This document shows, piece after piece, positions 47,592 to 57,337 of a DNA stretch of 64,000 nt. Source of the stretch: Betaproteobacteria bacterium (lineage in GTDB: Bacteria; Pseudomonadota; Gammaproteobacteria; Burkholderiales; Rhodocyclaceae); NCBI GenBank assembly GCA_009782565.1, contig WRIU01000001.1, positions 248,001 through 312,000 on the forward strand, in the 5' to 3' direction. Every line of letters begins with the position of its first letter. The stretch's first letter is position 1. The notes under the pieces are model-generated. The model saw nothing but the letters and a program-made list of their open reading frames with translations. It searched no databases and had not been told where the DNA came from. Position numbers and translations under genes: made by a program.

Positions 47592-48599
47592 TTGAATAAA
47601 AGCGAACGCCTTCCCTCCCTGCACATGGACGCTGCCGACCGCGCGCTGGTCGACGGCGTACTGGCGCATCAGTTGCGTCCGCTTGCCAAGGCCATCACGC
47701 TCATCGAGTCACAGCATGAAGATCACCGCGCCCGCGCCCGCGCGTTGTTGGAGGCGCTGTTGCCCCATACCGGGACGGCAATACGTATCGGTATCTCGGG
47801 CGTGCCCGGCGTGGGCAAATCCACCTTCATCGAAGCCTTCGGCCTGTATCTCATCGAACAAGGGCTGCGGGTCGCTGTTTTAGCCGTCGACCCCTCCTCC
47901 AGCTTGAGCGGAGGGTCGATTCTCGGCGACAAGACGCGGATGGAACTGCTCTCGCGCGAACCCGCCGCCTTCATCCGCCCAAGCCCCTCGTCATGCAGCC
48001 TGGGCGGCGTGGCCGAAAAAACGCGCGAAGCCATGCTCGTATGCGAAGCGTCGGGGTTCGATGTGATCGTGATTGAGACCGTCGGCGTCGGCCAGTCCGA
48101 AACCGCCGTGGCGGGCATGACCGATCTGTTCTGCCTGCTTCAACTGCCCAACGCGGGCGACGAATTGCAGGCCATCAAAAAAGGCGTCATGGAACTGGCC
48201 GACCTCATCGTCATCAACAAGGCCGACATCGACCCGGCCGCCGCGCAAAGGGCGCGCTCGCACATTAAGACCGCGCTACACATGCTGCGCCCGATGAGCC
48301 CCAACTGGCCGGTTCCCGTACTCACCCTGTCGGCGCTCAAAAAAGATGGCATCGTCGAATTCTGGGACACTGTCAAACGCTATCGCGATACCCTGACCGC
48401 CAGTGGCGAACTCGCCGCGCGCCGCAAGCACCAGGCCGCAACCTGGATGTGGGAACTCATCGACGCCAGCCTTAAGCATCGTTTCCGCGAGCACCCGCGA
48501 GTCAGGGCGGAATTGCCGGGATTTGCCGCCTCGGTGGAAGAAGGCCGCACGACGCCGTCGGCGGCAGCGCGCGAACTACTGAATTTTTTGAACGGATAA
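47592..48599 (+). CDS. meaB: Methylmalonyl-CoA mutase-associated GTPase MeaB (ArgK)
   Basis: A 335-residue G3E-family GTPase that gates cofactor loading and protects the mutase. P-loop G-V-P-G-V-G-K-S lies at 70-77; switch regions include VDPSSSLSGGSILGDKTRM and ETVGVGQSE; the base-recognition motif is NKAD. The family dimerisation segment is at the C-terminus. The first possible start is TTG 47592, 2 bases after scpA, without a good ribosome-binding site. ATG 47625 would shorten it by 11 residues. Pairing with scpA confirms function. Confidence 0.94.
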   Translation: MNKSERLPSLHMDAADRALVDGVLAHQLRPLAKAITLIESQHEDHRARARALLEALLPHTGTAIRIGISGVPGVGKSTFIEAFGLYLIEQGLRVAVLAVDPSSSLSGGSILGDKTRMELLSREPAAFIRPSPSSCSLGGVAEKTREAMLVCEASGFDVIVIETVGVGQSETAVAGMTDLFCLLQLPNAGDELQAIKKGVMELADLIVINKADIDPAAAQRARSHIKTALHMLRPMSPNWPVPVLTLSALKKDGIVEFWDTVKRYRDTLTASGELAARRKHQAATWMWELIDASLKHRFREHPRVRAELPGFAASVEEGRTTPSAAARELLNFLNG

Positions 48600-48654
48600 A
48601 CGCGCAAAACGAAGAAGCATCGCTTCGCGGAAATTTCGATAAAGGAGGTCTTTC

Positions 48655-50190
48655 ATGGAAGACATTATCAGGCAGTTGGAAGAAAAACGCGCCCAAGCCA
48701 GCCTTGGCGGCGGGGAAAGGCGTATCAATGCCCAACACAAAAAAGGCAAACTCACCGCCCGCGAACGGATCGAACTGTTCCTCGATGACGGCAGCTTCGA
48801 GGAATGGGACACCTTCAAGGAACACCGCTGTACCGAGTTTGGCATGGACGAAGCCGAGAAGATTCCCGGCGACGGCGTCGTGACCGGCTACGGAACCGTC
48901 AATGGCCGCCTGGTATTCGTTTTTTCGCAGGACTTCACCGTCTTCGGCGGCGCGCTCTCTGAAGCCTATGCGGAAAAAATCTGCAAGATCATGGATCACG
49001 CGATGAAAGTCGGCGCGCCCGTCATCGGCCTCAACGACTCAGGTGGCGCGCGCATCCAGGAAGGCGTGGCCTCACTGGCCGGTTACGCCGAAATTTTCCA
49101 GCGCAACGTGCTCGCCTCCGGCGTGATTCCGCAAATCTCGCTCATCATGGGTCCCTGCGCCGGTGGCGCGGTATACAGCCCGGCGATGACCGATTTCATC
49201 TTCATGGTGAAGGATTCCTCTTACATGTTCGTCACCGGCCCGGACGTGGTAAAAACCGTGACCCATGAAGAAGTCTCCTCCGAAGAATTGGGCGGAGCCA
49301 TCACGCACAACACCAAGTCCGGCGTAGCCGACCTGGCTTTCGAGAACGATGTCGAGGCGCTCATGATGACTCGCCGCCTGATCGGCTTCATCCCCTCGTC
49401 CAATCGCGAACAGCCCCCCCTGCTGCCCATCACCGACCCTGTCGACCGCCTGGACTACTCGCTCGACACCCTCGTGCCGGAAAATCCCAACCTGCCCTAC
49501 GACATGAAGGAACTCATCATCAAGATGGTCGACGATGGCGATTTCTTCGAGCTGCAACCCGACTACGCCAAGAACATCATCATCGGTTTTGCCCGCATGG
49601 CGGGCTCGCCCGTGGGTATCGTCGCCAACCAGCCGATGGTGCTGGCCGGTTGCCTGGACATCAAATCCTCCATCAAAGCCGCACGTTTCGTGCGCTTCTG
49701 CGATGCCTTCAACATTCCCATCATCACCTTCGTGGACGTTCCCGGCTTCCTGCCCGGCACCGCGCAGGAATACGGCGGCATCATCAAGCACGGCGCAAAG
49801 CTCCTCTACGCCTTCGCCGAGTGCACGGTTCCCAAGGTGACGGTCATTACCCGCAAAGCCTATGGCGGCGCTTATGACGTGATGTCCTCCAAGCACCTGC
49901 GCGGCGACGTCAACTTTGCCTGGCCTTCTGCCGAAATCGCGGTCATGGGTGCCAAGGGCGCGGTAGAGATCATCTTCCGTGAAGAAAAGAGCGACCCGGA
50001 GAAACTCGCCGCTCGCGAAGCCGAATACAAATCCCGCTTCGCCAACCCATTCGTGGCCAGTGCCCGTGGGTTCATCGACGATGTCATCATGCCGAACGAA
50101 ACGCGCCGCCGCGTCTGCCGCTCGCTGACGATGCTCAAAAACAAAAAACTGGAAAATCCGTGGCGCAAGCACGGCAACATTCCGCTCTGA
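48655..50190 (+). CDS. pccB: Propionyl-CoA carboxylase beta subunit (carboxyltransferase)
   Basis: A 511-residue acyl-CoA carboxyltransferase with both crotonase-fold halves. The N-half has [22 protein letters not shown] and [21 protein letters not shown]; the C-half has [28 protein letters not shown] and [19 protein letters not shown]. Length and motifs fit PccB/MmdA. A near-perfect AAAGGAGGT ribosome-binding site precedes ATG 48655. Propionyl-CoA is inferred as substrate from linkage to the mutase genes; acetyl-CoA or methylcrotonyl-CoA specificity is less likely. Confidence 0.93.
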   Translation: MEDIIRQLEEKRAQASLGGGERRINAQHKKGKLTARERIELFLDDGSFEEWDTFKEHRCTEFGMDEAEKIPGDGVVTGYGTVNGRLVFVFSQDFTVFGGALSEAYAEKICKIMDHAMKVGAPVIGLNDSGGARIQEGVASLAGYAEIFQRNVLASGVIPQISLIMGPCAGGAVYSPAMTDFIFMVKDSSYMFVTGPDVVKTVTHEEVSSEELGGAITHNTKSGVADLAFENDVEALMMTRRLIGFIPSSNREQPPLLPITDPVDRLDYSLDTLVPENPNLPYDMKELIIKMVDDGDFFELQPDYAKNIIIGFARMAGSPVGIVANQPMVLAGCLDIKSSIKAARFVRFCDAFNIPIITFVDVPGFLPGTAQEYGGIIKHGAKLLYAFAECTVPKVTVITRKAYGGAYDVMSSKHLRGDVNFAWPSAEIAVMGAKGAVEIIFREEKSDPEKLAAREAEYKSRFANPFVASARGFIDDVIMPNETRRRVCRSLTMLKNKKLENPWRKHGNIPL

Positions 50191-50209
50191 TGCCGGGGAG
50201 AACGAACCA

Positions 50210-52195
50210 ATGTTCAAGAAAATCCTGATTGCGAACCGTGGCGAGATTGCCTGCCGCGTCATCAAGACCGCCCGCCGCATGGGCATCAAGACCGTGGCTG
50301 TCTATTCCGAGGCCGACCGGCGCTCACTCCACGTCCAACTGGCCGATGAAGCCGTTTTCATCGGTCCCTCGGCTTCCAAAGAATCCTACCTGGTGATGGA
50401 CAAGATCATCGCCGCCTGCAAGGACACCGGCGCAGAAGCCGTCCATCCCGGCTATGGCTTCCTGTCCGAGAACGAAGAATTTGCCCGCCGCATCGAAGAA
50501 GAAGGCGTTAAGTTCATCGGCCCGAAGCACTACTCCATCGCCAAAATGGGCGACAAGATCGAGTCGAAAAAACTCGCCTCCGATGCGGGCGTCAACACCA
50601 TCCCCGGCTATAACGACGCTATTTCCGGCCCCGATGAAGCGGTAGAGATCGCCAAAAAGATCGGCTACCCCGTCATGATCAAAGCCTCTGCCGGCGGCGG
50701 CGGCAAGGGCCTGCGCGTAGCCTGGAACGACAAGGAAGCCCACGAAGGCTTTGCCTCCTGCGTCAATGAAGCCAGGAACTCCTTTGGCGATGACCGCGTT
50801 TTCATCGAAAAATTCGTCCAGGAACCGCGCCATATCGAAATCCAGGTTCTCGGCGACTCCCACGGCAACTACGTTTATCTCTGCGAGCGCGAATGCTCAA
50901 TCCAGCGCCGTCACCAGAAAGTCGTCGAAGAAGCGCCCTCGCCCTTCATCGACCCCGCCACCCGCAAGGCGATGGGAGAACAGGCCGTGGCGCTCGCCCG
51001 CGCCGTGCAATACGAATCTGCCGGTACGGTGGAATTCGTCGTCGGCGCGGATAAAAGTTTCTACTTCCTGGAAATGAACACCCGCCTCCAGGTAGAGCAC
51101 CCCGTCACCGAGTACATCACCGGTCTCGACCTCGTCGAACAGATGATCCGCGTCGCCGCTGGGGAGCCGCTCGCTTTTGCCCAGAAAGACGTCAAAATCA
51201 ACGGATGGGCGATGGAATGCCGGATCAACGCGGAAGACCCCTTCCGTGGGTTCCTGCCCTCCACGGGTCGCCTCGTCAAATTCCGCGCCCCGCCCGAGAG
51301 TAAATCCGTGCGGGTCGACACCGGCGTCTATGAGGGCGGCGAAATCTCCATGTACTACGACTCGATGATCGCCAAACTCATCGTACACGGTGCCACGCGC
51401 GAACAGGCCATCGAGCGCATGCGCGACGCGCTCAACGGCTTCGTCATCCGGGGCATCAGTTGCAACATCCCGTTCCAGGCCGCGCTGATGCAGCATCCGC
51501 GTTTCATCTCCGGAGTCTTCAATACCGGCTTCATTGCCGAAGAGTACGCCGACGGATTCGACGCCTCGATGGTTCCGCACGACGACCCTGCCCTACTCGC
51601 CGCCGTCGCCGCCTTTGCCCGTCTGCGCTACATCTACCGGGTCATGAAGATTGGCGGCCAGCATCCGGGCTTTGGCCGCAAGGTAACGAGCGACTGGGTC
51701 GCCGTGATCAACGGACAATACTACCCACTCGTCGCCACGCCCACCAAGGGCGGCATGTCCATCACACACGGCGACAAGACCTACGACATCGTCTCCGACT
51801 GGAGCTTTGGCGACCAGTTGCTCACCGGCACCGTCAACGGCCAACCGATCTGTCTGCAACTCGAACGGCAAGGCATCACCTACCGCATCTCCCACTTCGG
51901 CCTTCAGATCGCGCCCGTCGTGATGACGCCGCGCGCCGCGCACCTGCTCTCGCTCATGCCCGAAAAAGCGCCGCCGGACCTCTCCAAATTCCTCATCTCC
52001 CCGATGCCGGGTTTGCTACGAGAAGTTGCGGCGGTTGAAGGCCAGGAAGTCAAGGCAGGTGAAAAACTCGTCGTCATCGAAGCCATGAAGATGGAAAACA
52101 TCCTCAGAGCCGAGCACGACGTTATAGTGAAAAAAATCGTCGCCCAACCGGGCGCGAGCCTGTCGGTGGATGAGGTCATCATCGAATTTGAGTGA
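50210..52195 (+). CDS. pccA: Propionyl-CoA carboxylase alpha subunit (biotin carboxylase + BCCP)
   Basis: A 661-residue biotin-dependent subunit. The biotin carboxylase part begins MFKKILIANRGEIACRVIKTARRMGI, has the Gly-rich ATP loop KASAGGGGKGLRV and EMNTRLQVEHPVTE. The PCC-type BT linker follows, and the C-terminal biotinyl domain holds E-A-M-K-M-E-N with biotin Lys627. It forms the carboxylase with PccB encoded 19 bases upstream and feeds (S)-methylmalonyl-CoA to the epimerase/mutase route. A strong terminator follows. Confidence 0.95.
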   Translation: MFKKILIANRGEIACRVIKTARRMGIKTVAVYSEADRRSLHVQLADEAVFIGPSASKESYLVMDKIIAACKDTGAEAVHPGYGFLSENEEFARRIEEEGVKFIGPKHYSIAKMGDKIESKKLASDAGVNTIPGYNDAISGPDEAVEIAKKIGYPVMIKASAGGGGKGLRVAWNDKEAHEGFASCVNEARNSFGDDRVFIEKFVQEPRHIEIQVLGDSHGNYVYLCERECSIQRRHQKVVEEAPSPFIDPATRKAMGEQAVALARAVQYESAGTVEFVVGADKSFYFLEMNTRLQVEHPVTEYITGLDLVEQMIRVAAGEPLAFAQKDVKINGWAMECRINAEDPFRGFLPSTGRLVKFRAPPESKSVRVDTGVYEGGEISMYYDSMIAKLIVHGATREQAIERMRDALNGFVIRGISCNIPFQAALMQHPRFISGVFNTGFIAEEYADGFDASMVPHDDPALLAAVAAFARLRYIYRVMKIGGQHPGFGRKVTSDWVAVINGQYYPLVATPTKGGMSITHGDKTYDIVSDWSFGDQLLTGTVNGQPICLQLERQGITYRISHFGLQIAPVVMTPRAAHLLSLMPEKAPPDLSKFLISPMPGLLREVAAVEGQEVKAGEKLVVIEAMKMENILRAEHDVIVKKIVAQPGASLSVDEVIIEFE

Positions 52196-52226
52196 CCCGT
52201 AGCCTCTCCGGATTCCGGAATCAAAA

Positions 52227-52258
52227 ACGCCGCTGGAAGTTTTCAGCGGCGTTTTTTT
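52227..52258 (+). terminator. Rho-independent terminator after pccA
   Basis: A perfect 9-bp stem ACGCCGCTG / CAGCGGCGT (52227-52235, 52244-52252), an 8-base loop, and a run of seven T after the stem. It ends the scpA-meaB-pccB-pccA transcript 31 bases after the stop. Confidence 0.93.
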
Positions 52259-52432
52259 ATCGTTCTTTCGTTCAGCATGATGAAGCGATGTCATTTGCAG
52301 ATATTGTTATTTGCAAAAATACAAGGTACTTTGTCGCAATTCTTGGGAGTGGTAATGACACTACGGTTAAGGCGGTTTTTGTCTAAGCGTATACAGATAA
52401 CAGAAATCGTCCTCGTCAATGGAAATGCAATA

Positions 52433-53983
52433 ATGCGAATATTCTCAATGCTTACTTTTTCGTTTATCTTCCTGGGTTTCGCGACGATGTACAACGCGTT
52501 TGCGGATGAGAAAGTCAGGAAAAACATGGATGAAAAGGCCGTGATCCTGAAAACCAGAGAAGGATTGGCAGGGATCGTGACATACATGGCGACCCGGCTC
52601 GATCTATTTCCAAAAAAACTGGAGAGGCAACGGGTTCTGAAGACTGAGCAAATTCAGGAAATACGCGATATTTGGGGGCGCTATCTAGATTACCAACTGA
52701 TACTGGATGCCTGGGATCAGGGCGAAAACGCAGAAGAGCAAAGGCAGCAGGAATACGCGCGCTTTATCGCTAGTTATGCCGTGTTCCTGACGCGCTATCA
52801 CTATGCGCTGGAGTTCATCCGGCTGGCAGATACCGATCCGGCGGTACGCATCGTGCTCAACGAGCCCGTTGATGAAATCGGTCTGCCCGCGCGCAGCTAC
52901 GACGATTTCAAATACCGGTTCCTGCATGTAGTAATCGCAAGCAGGTTTGCTTTTCTGTCTGCTAAATATTCTTCCGCGCATTCGTCCGCATCCACGAGCC
53001 ACAGCGAAGAAGCGGCTGCGCTGGGCCGGATCATCCGTGACGACGAAAGCTATCTCTGGCAAGCAGGCAAGGCACATGGTCTTTTGAACACATTACGCAA
53101 TGCCGGACAGATCATTCAAGGCAGCAGCACAAGGCTGATTTTCCCCGTTCAGAAAGGTATCTCCGAATGGATGGGGCAAACACGGGTAGCAAAAGGAGAT
53201 CAATTTCTGATGTCGCGCGACCAAATAAAAGCGCTACATCCAAGGCTGCAACCTGGCGACATTCTGCTTGAGCGCCGGGAATGGTATCTCTCCAACATTG
53301 GTTTGCCCGGTTTTTGGCCGCATGCGGCGTTGTACATCGGCGACGAGAAGGAACGAGGCGCGTATTTCGACACGCCGGAAATCCGCACTTGGCTACAGAC
53401 ACAGGGTATCGCGGATGGGCGTTTCGAGACCTTACTGAAAACACGCTTCCCGAAAGCGTATCCCTTGAGTCAGCAGCCCGACGACAAGGGCGATATGCCC
53501 AGAATCATTGAGGCGATAGGCAAGGGCATCTCTTTTACGTCGCTCGAACATTCGGCGGCTGCCGATTCTTTGGCGGTTCTGCGACCGCGCCTCTCAAGAC
53601 TTGAAATTGCCAAAGCGATACTGAAGTCCTTTGAATACTCAGGCCGCCCTTACGATTTTGATTTTGATTTCCGCACCGACAACGAGTTGGTTTGCACAGA
53701 ACTGGTATACAAGTCTTACCGTCCAGGAAAAGACCGCCAGGGTCTCGACTGGCCTACAACAACCGTTGTCGGTCGTCCGGTGCTCACCGCGAACAACATC
53801 GTGCGGCATTTCGACGAGACATGGCAGACACCAGCGCAACTCGTCGACCTGGTGGCGTTCTTCGATGGCAATGCGAACTCCGGGCAAGCGGAGGAAAGCG
53901 ACCTGGAAAGTTTCCGCGCAAGCTGGCGGCGGCCTAAGTGGCATATCCTGCTACAGAAGGACGAAAACGACGCACAGCCATGA
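52433..53983 (+). CDS. Exported permuted papain-fold (YiiX/C92-type) amidase-like protein
   Basis: A 516-residue protein with a signal-like N-terminus (MRIFSMLTFSFIFLGFATMYNAFADEK). A helical region of about 240 residues precedes the catalytic-like domain. That domain begins LQPGDILLERREWYLSNIGLPGFWPHAALYIG (candidate His297) and continues to NELVCTELVYKSY (candidate Cys421), the His-then-Cys order of the permuted NlpC/P60 YiiX/YebB family. Members act on lipids or peptides; the substrate here is unknown. The frame is open to 52277, but ATG 52433 gives the export signal and has GGAAA upstream. A glycosyltransferase gene follows after 92 bases. Confidence 0.72.
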   Translation: MRIFSMLTFSFIFLGFATMYNAFADEKVRKNMDEKAVILKTREGLAGIVTYMATRLDLFPKKLERQRVLKTEQIQEIRDIWGRYLDYQLILDAWDQGENAEEQRQQEYARFIASYAVFLTRYHYALEFIRLADTDPAVRIVLNEPVDEIGLPARSYDDFKYRFLHVVIASRFAFLSAKYSSAHSSASTSHSEEAAALGRIIRDDESYLWQAGKAHGLLNTLRNAGQIIQGSSTRLIFPVQKGISEWMGQTRVAKGDQFLMSRDQIKALHPRLQPGDILLERREWYLSNIGLPGFWPHAALYIGDEKERGAYFDTPEIRTWLQTQGIADGRFETLLKTRFPKAYPLSQQPDDKGDMPRIIEAIGKGISFTSLEHSAAADSLAVLRPRLSRLEIAKAILKSFEYSGRPYDFDFDFRTDNELVCTELVYKSYRPGKDRQGLDWPTTTVVGRPVLTANNIVRHFDETWQTPAQLVDLVAFFDGNANSGQAEESDLESFRASWRRPKWHILLQKDENDAQP

Positions 53984-54075
53984 AAACGAGAGTTGCAGAA
54001 ATTTGTCTCGCATCAAGGCAAATGTGAAGGCAAAACGAACAACAAGCTCAAAAACAAACTGAAAGCGAGCGATTC

Positions 54076-55242
54076 ATGAACACATCCAAGTTAGTGCAGA
54101 CATCTGAATCTTCACGAAAGCCGCTGCTCTTTCTGCACGCTACTGCCGGGGCAGGACACACACGCGCTGCCGAGGCACTGGCAAGCGCCTGTGCTCCGCT
54201 CGATTTGCCGGCTCAACTCGTCGACACCCTCGACTGCATGAATAAAACCTACAAGCGCATGTACACAAAGTCGTACATCAAACTTGTGCAGAAGATGCCT
54301 GCACTATGGGGTTATCTGTACAACAAGTACGACAACGAGCCTTTCGACTCAAAAAGCGCAAAAATGCGCCTGTTGTTCAGCAAACTCAACACAAAGAATT
54401 TTTTGCGAACGATCCGCGACATTGATCCTGCCGCCATCGTATGCACGCACTTTCTACCGCTGGAACTGTTGAGCGGCTTGAAGCGTCGAAGGAAAATCGA
54501 TCTTCCGATCATTGCTGTTGTGACCGACATTAGTCCGCACAGTTTTTGGGTCTTTCCACACATTGACCGCTATTACGTCGCCAGCGCCGACAGCCAGCGG
54601 GAGTTACAAACAAAAGGGATCCCCGTAGAGCAAATTCAGGTTTCCGGTATTCCGGTCGATCCCATATTCGCTATGAAGCGCCCCGCCAGGCAGGCGCGTG
54701 CCGCGCTCGGCCTGCCCGAAAAACCAACAGTACTTCTGATGTCCGGAGGCTTCGGCGTCGGGCCGATGGTCGAAATGCTGCGATCTTTCGCCGACACCCC
54801 TGCAAATTGTTCGCTAGTCGTCGTCACAGGTAAAAACGCCGAACTGAAAGAGCAATGCGAAGAAATTGCCGCCACGCTTTCTGTGGACATCACCGTTTTC
54901 GGGTTCGTCGATTTCATCCATGATCTTCTGGATGCCGCCGATCTCGTCGTTACCAAGCCAGGCGGTCTGACGTTGAGTGAAATTCTGGCAAAGGGCAAGC
55001 CTATGATGCTTGTGTCGCCGATTCCCGGCCAGGAACAGCGCAACTGCGAATATCTGCTCGAACACGGCACTGCGACCCGGCTCTACGATTTTGGTGATGC
55101 CGCGTATTACATCGGGCAAGTGCTGCACGACAAAAAGCTCTTACGCAAGATGTCGCTTGCGGCCCGGCAGATTGCTCATCCGCATGCCGCACTTGAAATT
55201 GTGCAGGATGTTGAGTCTCGCTACCTACAGCGCAAGCAATGA
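54076..55242 (+). CDS. MGDG synthase-like (GT28) diacylglycerol glycosyltransferase
   Basis: A 388-residue GT-B fold enzyme. The N-terminal domain starts PLLFLHATAGAGHTRAAEAL (the acceptor-side GAGHxRAA loop of MGDG synthases), followed by IDPAAIVCTHFLPLELLS and VVTDISPHSFWVFPHIDRYYVAS. The C-terminal sugar-nucleotide half has LLMSGGFGVGPMVEML and ADLVVTKPGGLTLSEILAKGKPMMLVSPIPGQE. Related enzymes transfer glucose or galactose from a UDP-sugar to diacylglycerol at the inner membrane. It may work with the exported YiiX-type protein encoded just upstream (inference). Confidence 0.85.
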   Translation: MNTSKLVQTSESSRKPLLFLHATAGAGHTRAAEALASACAPLDLPAQLVDTLDCMNKTYKRMYTKSYIKLVQKMPALWGYLYNKYDNEPFDSKSAKMRLLFSKLNTKNFLRTIRDIDPAAIVCTHFLPLELLSGLKRRRKIDLPIIAVVTDISPHSFWVFPHIDRYYVASADSQRELQTKGIPVEQIQVSGIPVDPIFAMKRPARQARAALGLPEKPTVLLMSGGFGVGPMVEMLRSFADTPANCSLVVVTGKNAELKEQCEEIAATLSVDITVFGFVDFIHDLLDAADLVVTKPGGLTLSEILAKGKPMMLVSPIPGQEQRNCEYLLEHGTATRLYDFGDAAYYIGQVLHDKKLLRKMSLAARQIAHPHAALEIVQDVESRYLQRKQ

Positions 55243-55269
55243 TAGAAACAGTACGGCCAGGGTCACGCA

Positions 55270-55296
55270 GATCCTGTACGAGAACAGTACAGGATC
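55270..55296. other. Perfect 10-bp hairpin after the glycosyltransferase gene
   Basis: GATCCTGTAC and GTACAGGATC pair around a 7-base loop. There is no T-run, so it may act as an RNA 3' stabiliser or a weak terminator. It lies 28 bases after the stop and before MITE copy 2. Confidence 0.6.
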
Positions 55297-55322
55297 CTAG
55301 GCGTTCTACCGATCAAAGGGCA

Positions 55323-55466
55323 GTGTCTCAGTTTGAATTTCATGCGTTGTAGGGGCGGATGGCAATCCGCCCGCCATCGTAAATTTCCGCGATCCGCCAA
55401 CGGTTCGACGGGGCGATTGCCATCGCCCCCTACAGAAAATCATCTCAAATATTCAAACTGAAGCAC
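55323..55466. mobile_element. 144-bp MITE, copy 2, degenerate right end
   Basis: The same 144-base element as 22884-23027, with 7 differences (about 95% identity). The left terminal repeat GTGTCTCAGTTTGAAT is intact; the right one reads ATTCAAACTGAAGCAC, two changes from perfect. Flanking dinucleotides are CA rather than TA. Internal palindromes GGCGGAT-4-ATCCGCC and GGGGCGAT-4-ATCGCCCC are kept. An 11-base direct repeat ACCGATCAAAG flanks it (55308-55318 and 55468-55478). It lies between the glycosyltransferase gene and the phaC stop, 6 bases away. Confidence 0.85.
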
Positions 55467-55472
55467 CACCGA

Positions 55473-57275
55473 TCAAAGCCGGAATTTGACGTAAGAGCCA
55501 GGAGCGTCTTCCAGCACTTTCAACGCCCCTTTGGCCGGATCGCGCGCGTCAACTTTGGTTTTGTCGTGCCCAATGGCCCATTCCTGCCAATTGACCCACC
55601 ATGACCCTTCGTGCTGCACCGCCCCGGAGAACCATTCATCCGCAGTGGGAGCAAGTTTGGTGGCAGGATTGATCCAGTAACCGTACTTGTTGGCGGCGGG
55701 CGGATTGACGATACCGGCGATATGGCCGGAACCGCCCAGCACAAAACGCACCGGCGCGGTGAAGCGAACCGCGCCCATGTAGGTGCTCTTCCACGGGGCG
55801 ATGTGGTCTTCGATGGTGGAGATGAAGAAGCTCGGCACATTGATTTTGCCGAGGTCGAGCGGCACACCGTCGATCTCGATGCCGCCCGGTTCTGCGAGCT
55901 TGTTTTCCATGTACATCTTACGCAGGTAGAAGCTGTGCATCTTCGCGGGCAAACGGGTGGAGTCGGAATTCCAATACAGCAGATCGAACGGAAACGGGTT
56001 CTTGCCCATCAGGTAGTTATTGACGACAAACGACCAGACGAGATCGTTGGCGCGCAGCATGTTGAAAGTTCCAGACATTTCGGAACCATCGAGGAAACCG
56101 CGCATGAACATCTTCTTTTCGAGATTGCTGACCTGGCCTTCGTCGATAAACACGCCCAATTCGCCTGGTTCGGAAAAATCGGTGAGCGTGGTGAGGAAGG
56201 TCGCCGAGGCGATGCGTTTTTGCTTCTTGCCCGCATGGTACGCCAGCGCGGTAGCCAGCAGCGTACCGCCAAGGCAATAACCAACTGCGTTGACATCCTT
56301 CTCCCCGGTCTGTTTCTCGATGGCGTCGAGCGCGGCAAAAAGACCTTCCTTCATGTAGGACTCGAATGTTTTTTCCGACAGCCGTTCGTCCGGGTTGACC
56401 CAGGAAATGACGAATACGGTCTGGCCCTGGTCGACGAGCCATTTGATGAAGGAATTTTTCTCACGTAAATCGAGGATGTAGAACTTGTTGATCCAGGGGG
56501 GAACGATGAGCACTGGGCGCTTGAAGACCTTTTCCGTACTGGGCTGGTACTGGATCAACTGCATCATGTCGGTCTGGAAAACGATCTTGCCCGGCGTGGT
56601 GGCGACGTTTTTGCCCAGCTCAAAAGCCGAGGTGTCCGTCATGCGAACCCGTAGGCTGCCGTTGCCCTCCTCGATGTCGCGCAGGAGGTTGTTCAGCCCC
56701 TTGATGAGGTTCTGCCCATTGCAGCGCACGGTTTCCCGGAAGACTTCCGGGTTGGTGAGGGCAAAATTGGAAGGGGAAAGCGCGTCGATGTATTGGCGGG
56801 TATAGAAACCGACCTTCTTGGCCGTCTGTTCATCCAGCCCTTCGACGCCGTTGACGGTTTCGCGGATATGGCGCGCGGCGATGAGGTAGGACTGCTTGAT
56901 GAAGTCGAACATGAAATGTTCTTGCCATTGCTCATCACGAAACCGTTTGTCGCTATGCGAGGGAGAGACTACCGGCGCAACCTGCATGCCCGCGAAGCGC
57001 AGCATGGATTGCTGCCACAGGGTAAAGTAATCCCACACCAGGCTCATTTGCGCCTGTGCAAGTTTGTAGGGGTTGGACAGCAAGCGGGCCATCATGTCCA
57101 TGAACGCCTGGGCGATGCCCAGTTCGTCTGACGGGGGCCGGACGCCTTTCTGAAGCTGCCGCTGGACGTGTTCGCCAATCAGGCTCGAAGCCCGACGGGC
57201 GACTTCAGCGTAAGTGCTGGCGATTTCTTCGGGATTGGGGCATTCACAAACATTTTGTTCTAAGGCAACACTCAT
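55473..57275 (-). CDS. phaC: Class I poly(3-hydroxyalkanoate) synthase PhaC
   Basis: A 600-residue PHA polymerase. The N-terminal PhaC domain is followed by an alpha/beta-hydrolase catalytic domain with the lipase-like box G-Y-C-L-G-G; Cys334 is the nucleophile. Further family segments are VPPWINKFYILDLREKNSFIKWLVDQGQTVFVISWVNPD, the Asp region FFISTIEDHIAPW, and GGSGHIAGIVNPP with the catalytic His. Length near 600 and lack of an adjacent phaE fit class I, using C3-C5 hydroxyacyl-CoA. ATG 57275 has AGGAG upstream. Granule-bound in the cytoplasm. The upstream VOC gene may be co-transcribed. Confidence 0.96.
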   Translation of the reverse strand: MSVALEQNVCECPNPEEIASTYAEVARRASSLIGEHVQRQLQKGVRPPSDELGIAQAFMDMMARLLSNPYKLAQAQMSLVWDYFTLWQQSMLRFAGMQVAPVVSPSHSDKRFRDEQWQEHFMFDFIKQSYLIAARHIRETVNGVEGLDEQTAKKVGFYTRQYIDALSPSNFALTNPEVFRETVRCNGQNLIKGLNNLLRDIEEGNGSLRVRMTDTSAFELGKNVATTPGKIVFQTDMMQLIQYQPSTEKVFKRPVLIVPPWINKFYILDLREKNSFIKWLVDQGQTVFVISWVNPDERLSEKTFESYMKEGLFAALDAIEKQTGEKDVNAVGYCLGGTLLATALAYHAGKKQKRIASATFLTTLTDFSEPGELGVFIDEGQVSNLEKKMFMRGFLDGSEMSGTFNMLRANDLVWSFVVNNYLMGKNPFPFDLLYWNSDSTRLPAKMHSFYLRKMYMENKLAEPGGIEIDGVPLDLGKINVPSFFISTIEDHIAPWKSTYMGAVRFTAPVRFVLGGSGHIAGIVNPPAANKYGYWINPATKLAPTADEWFSGAVQHEGSWWVNWQEWAIGHDKTKVDARDPAKGALKVLEDAPGSYVKFRL

Positions 57276-57337
57276 AGCAAATCGACTCCTGACGGTTTTA
57301 TGATGAAAACATGTACCCTTTATTATCTGCCCTTTCT

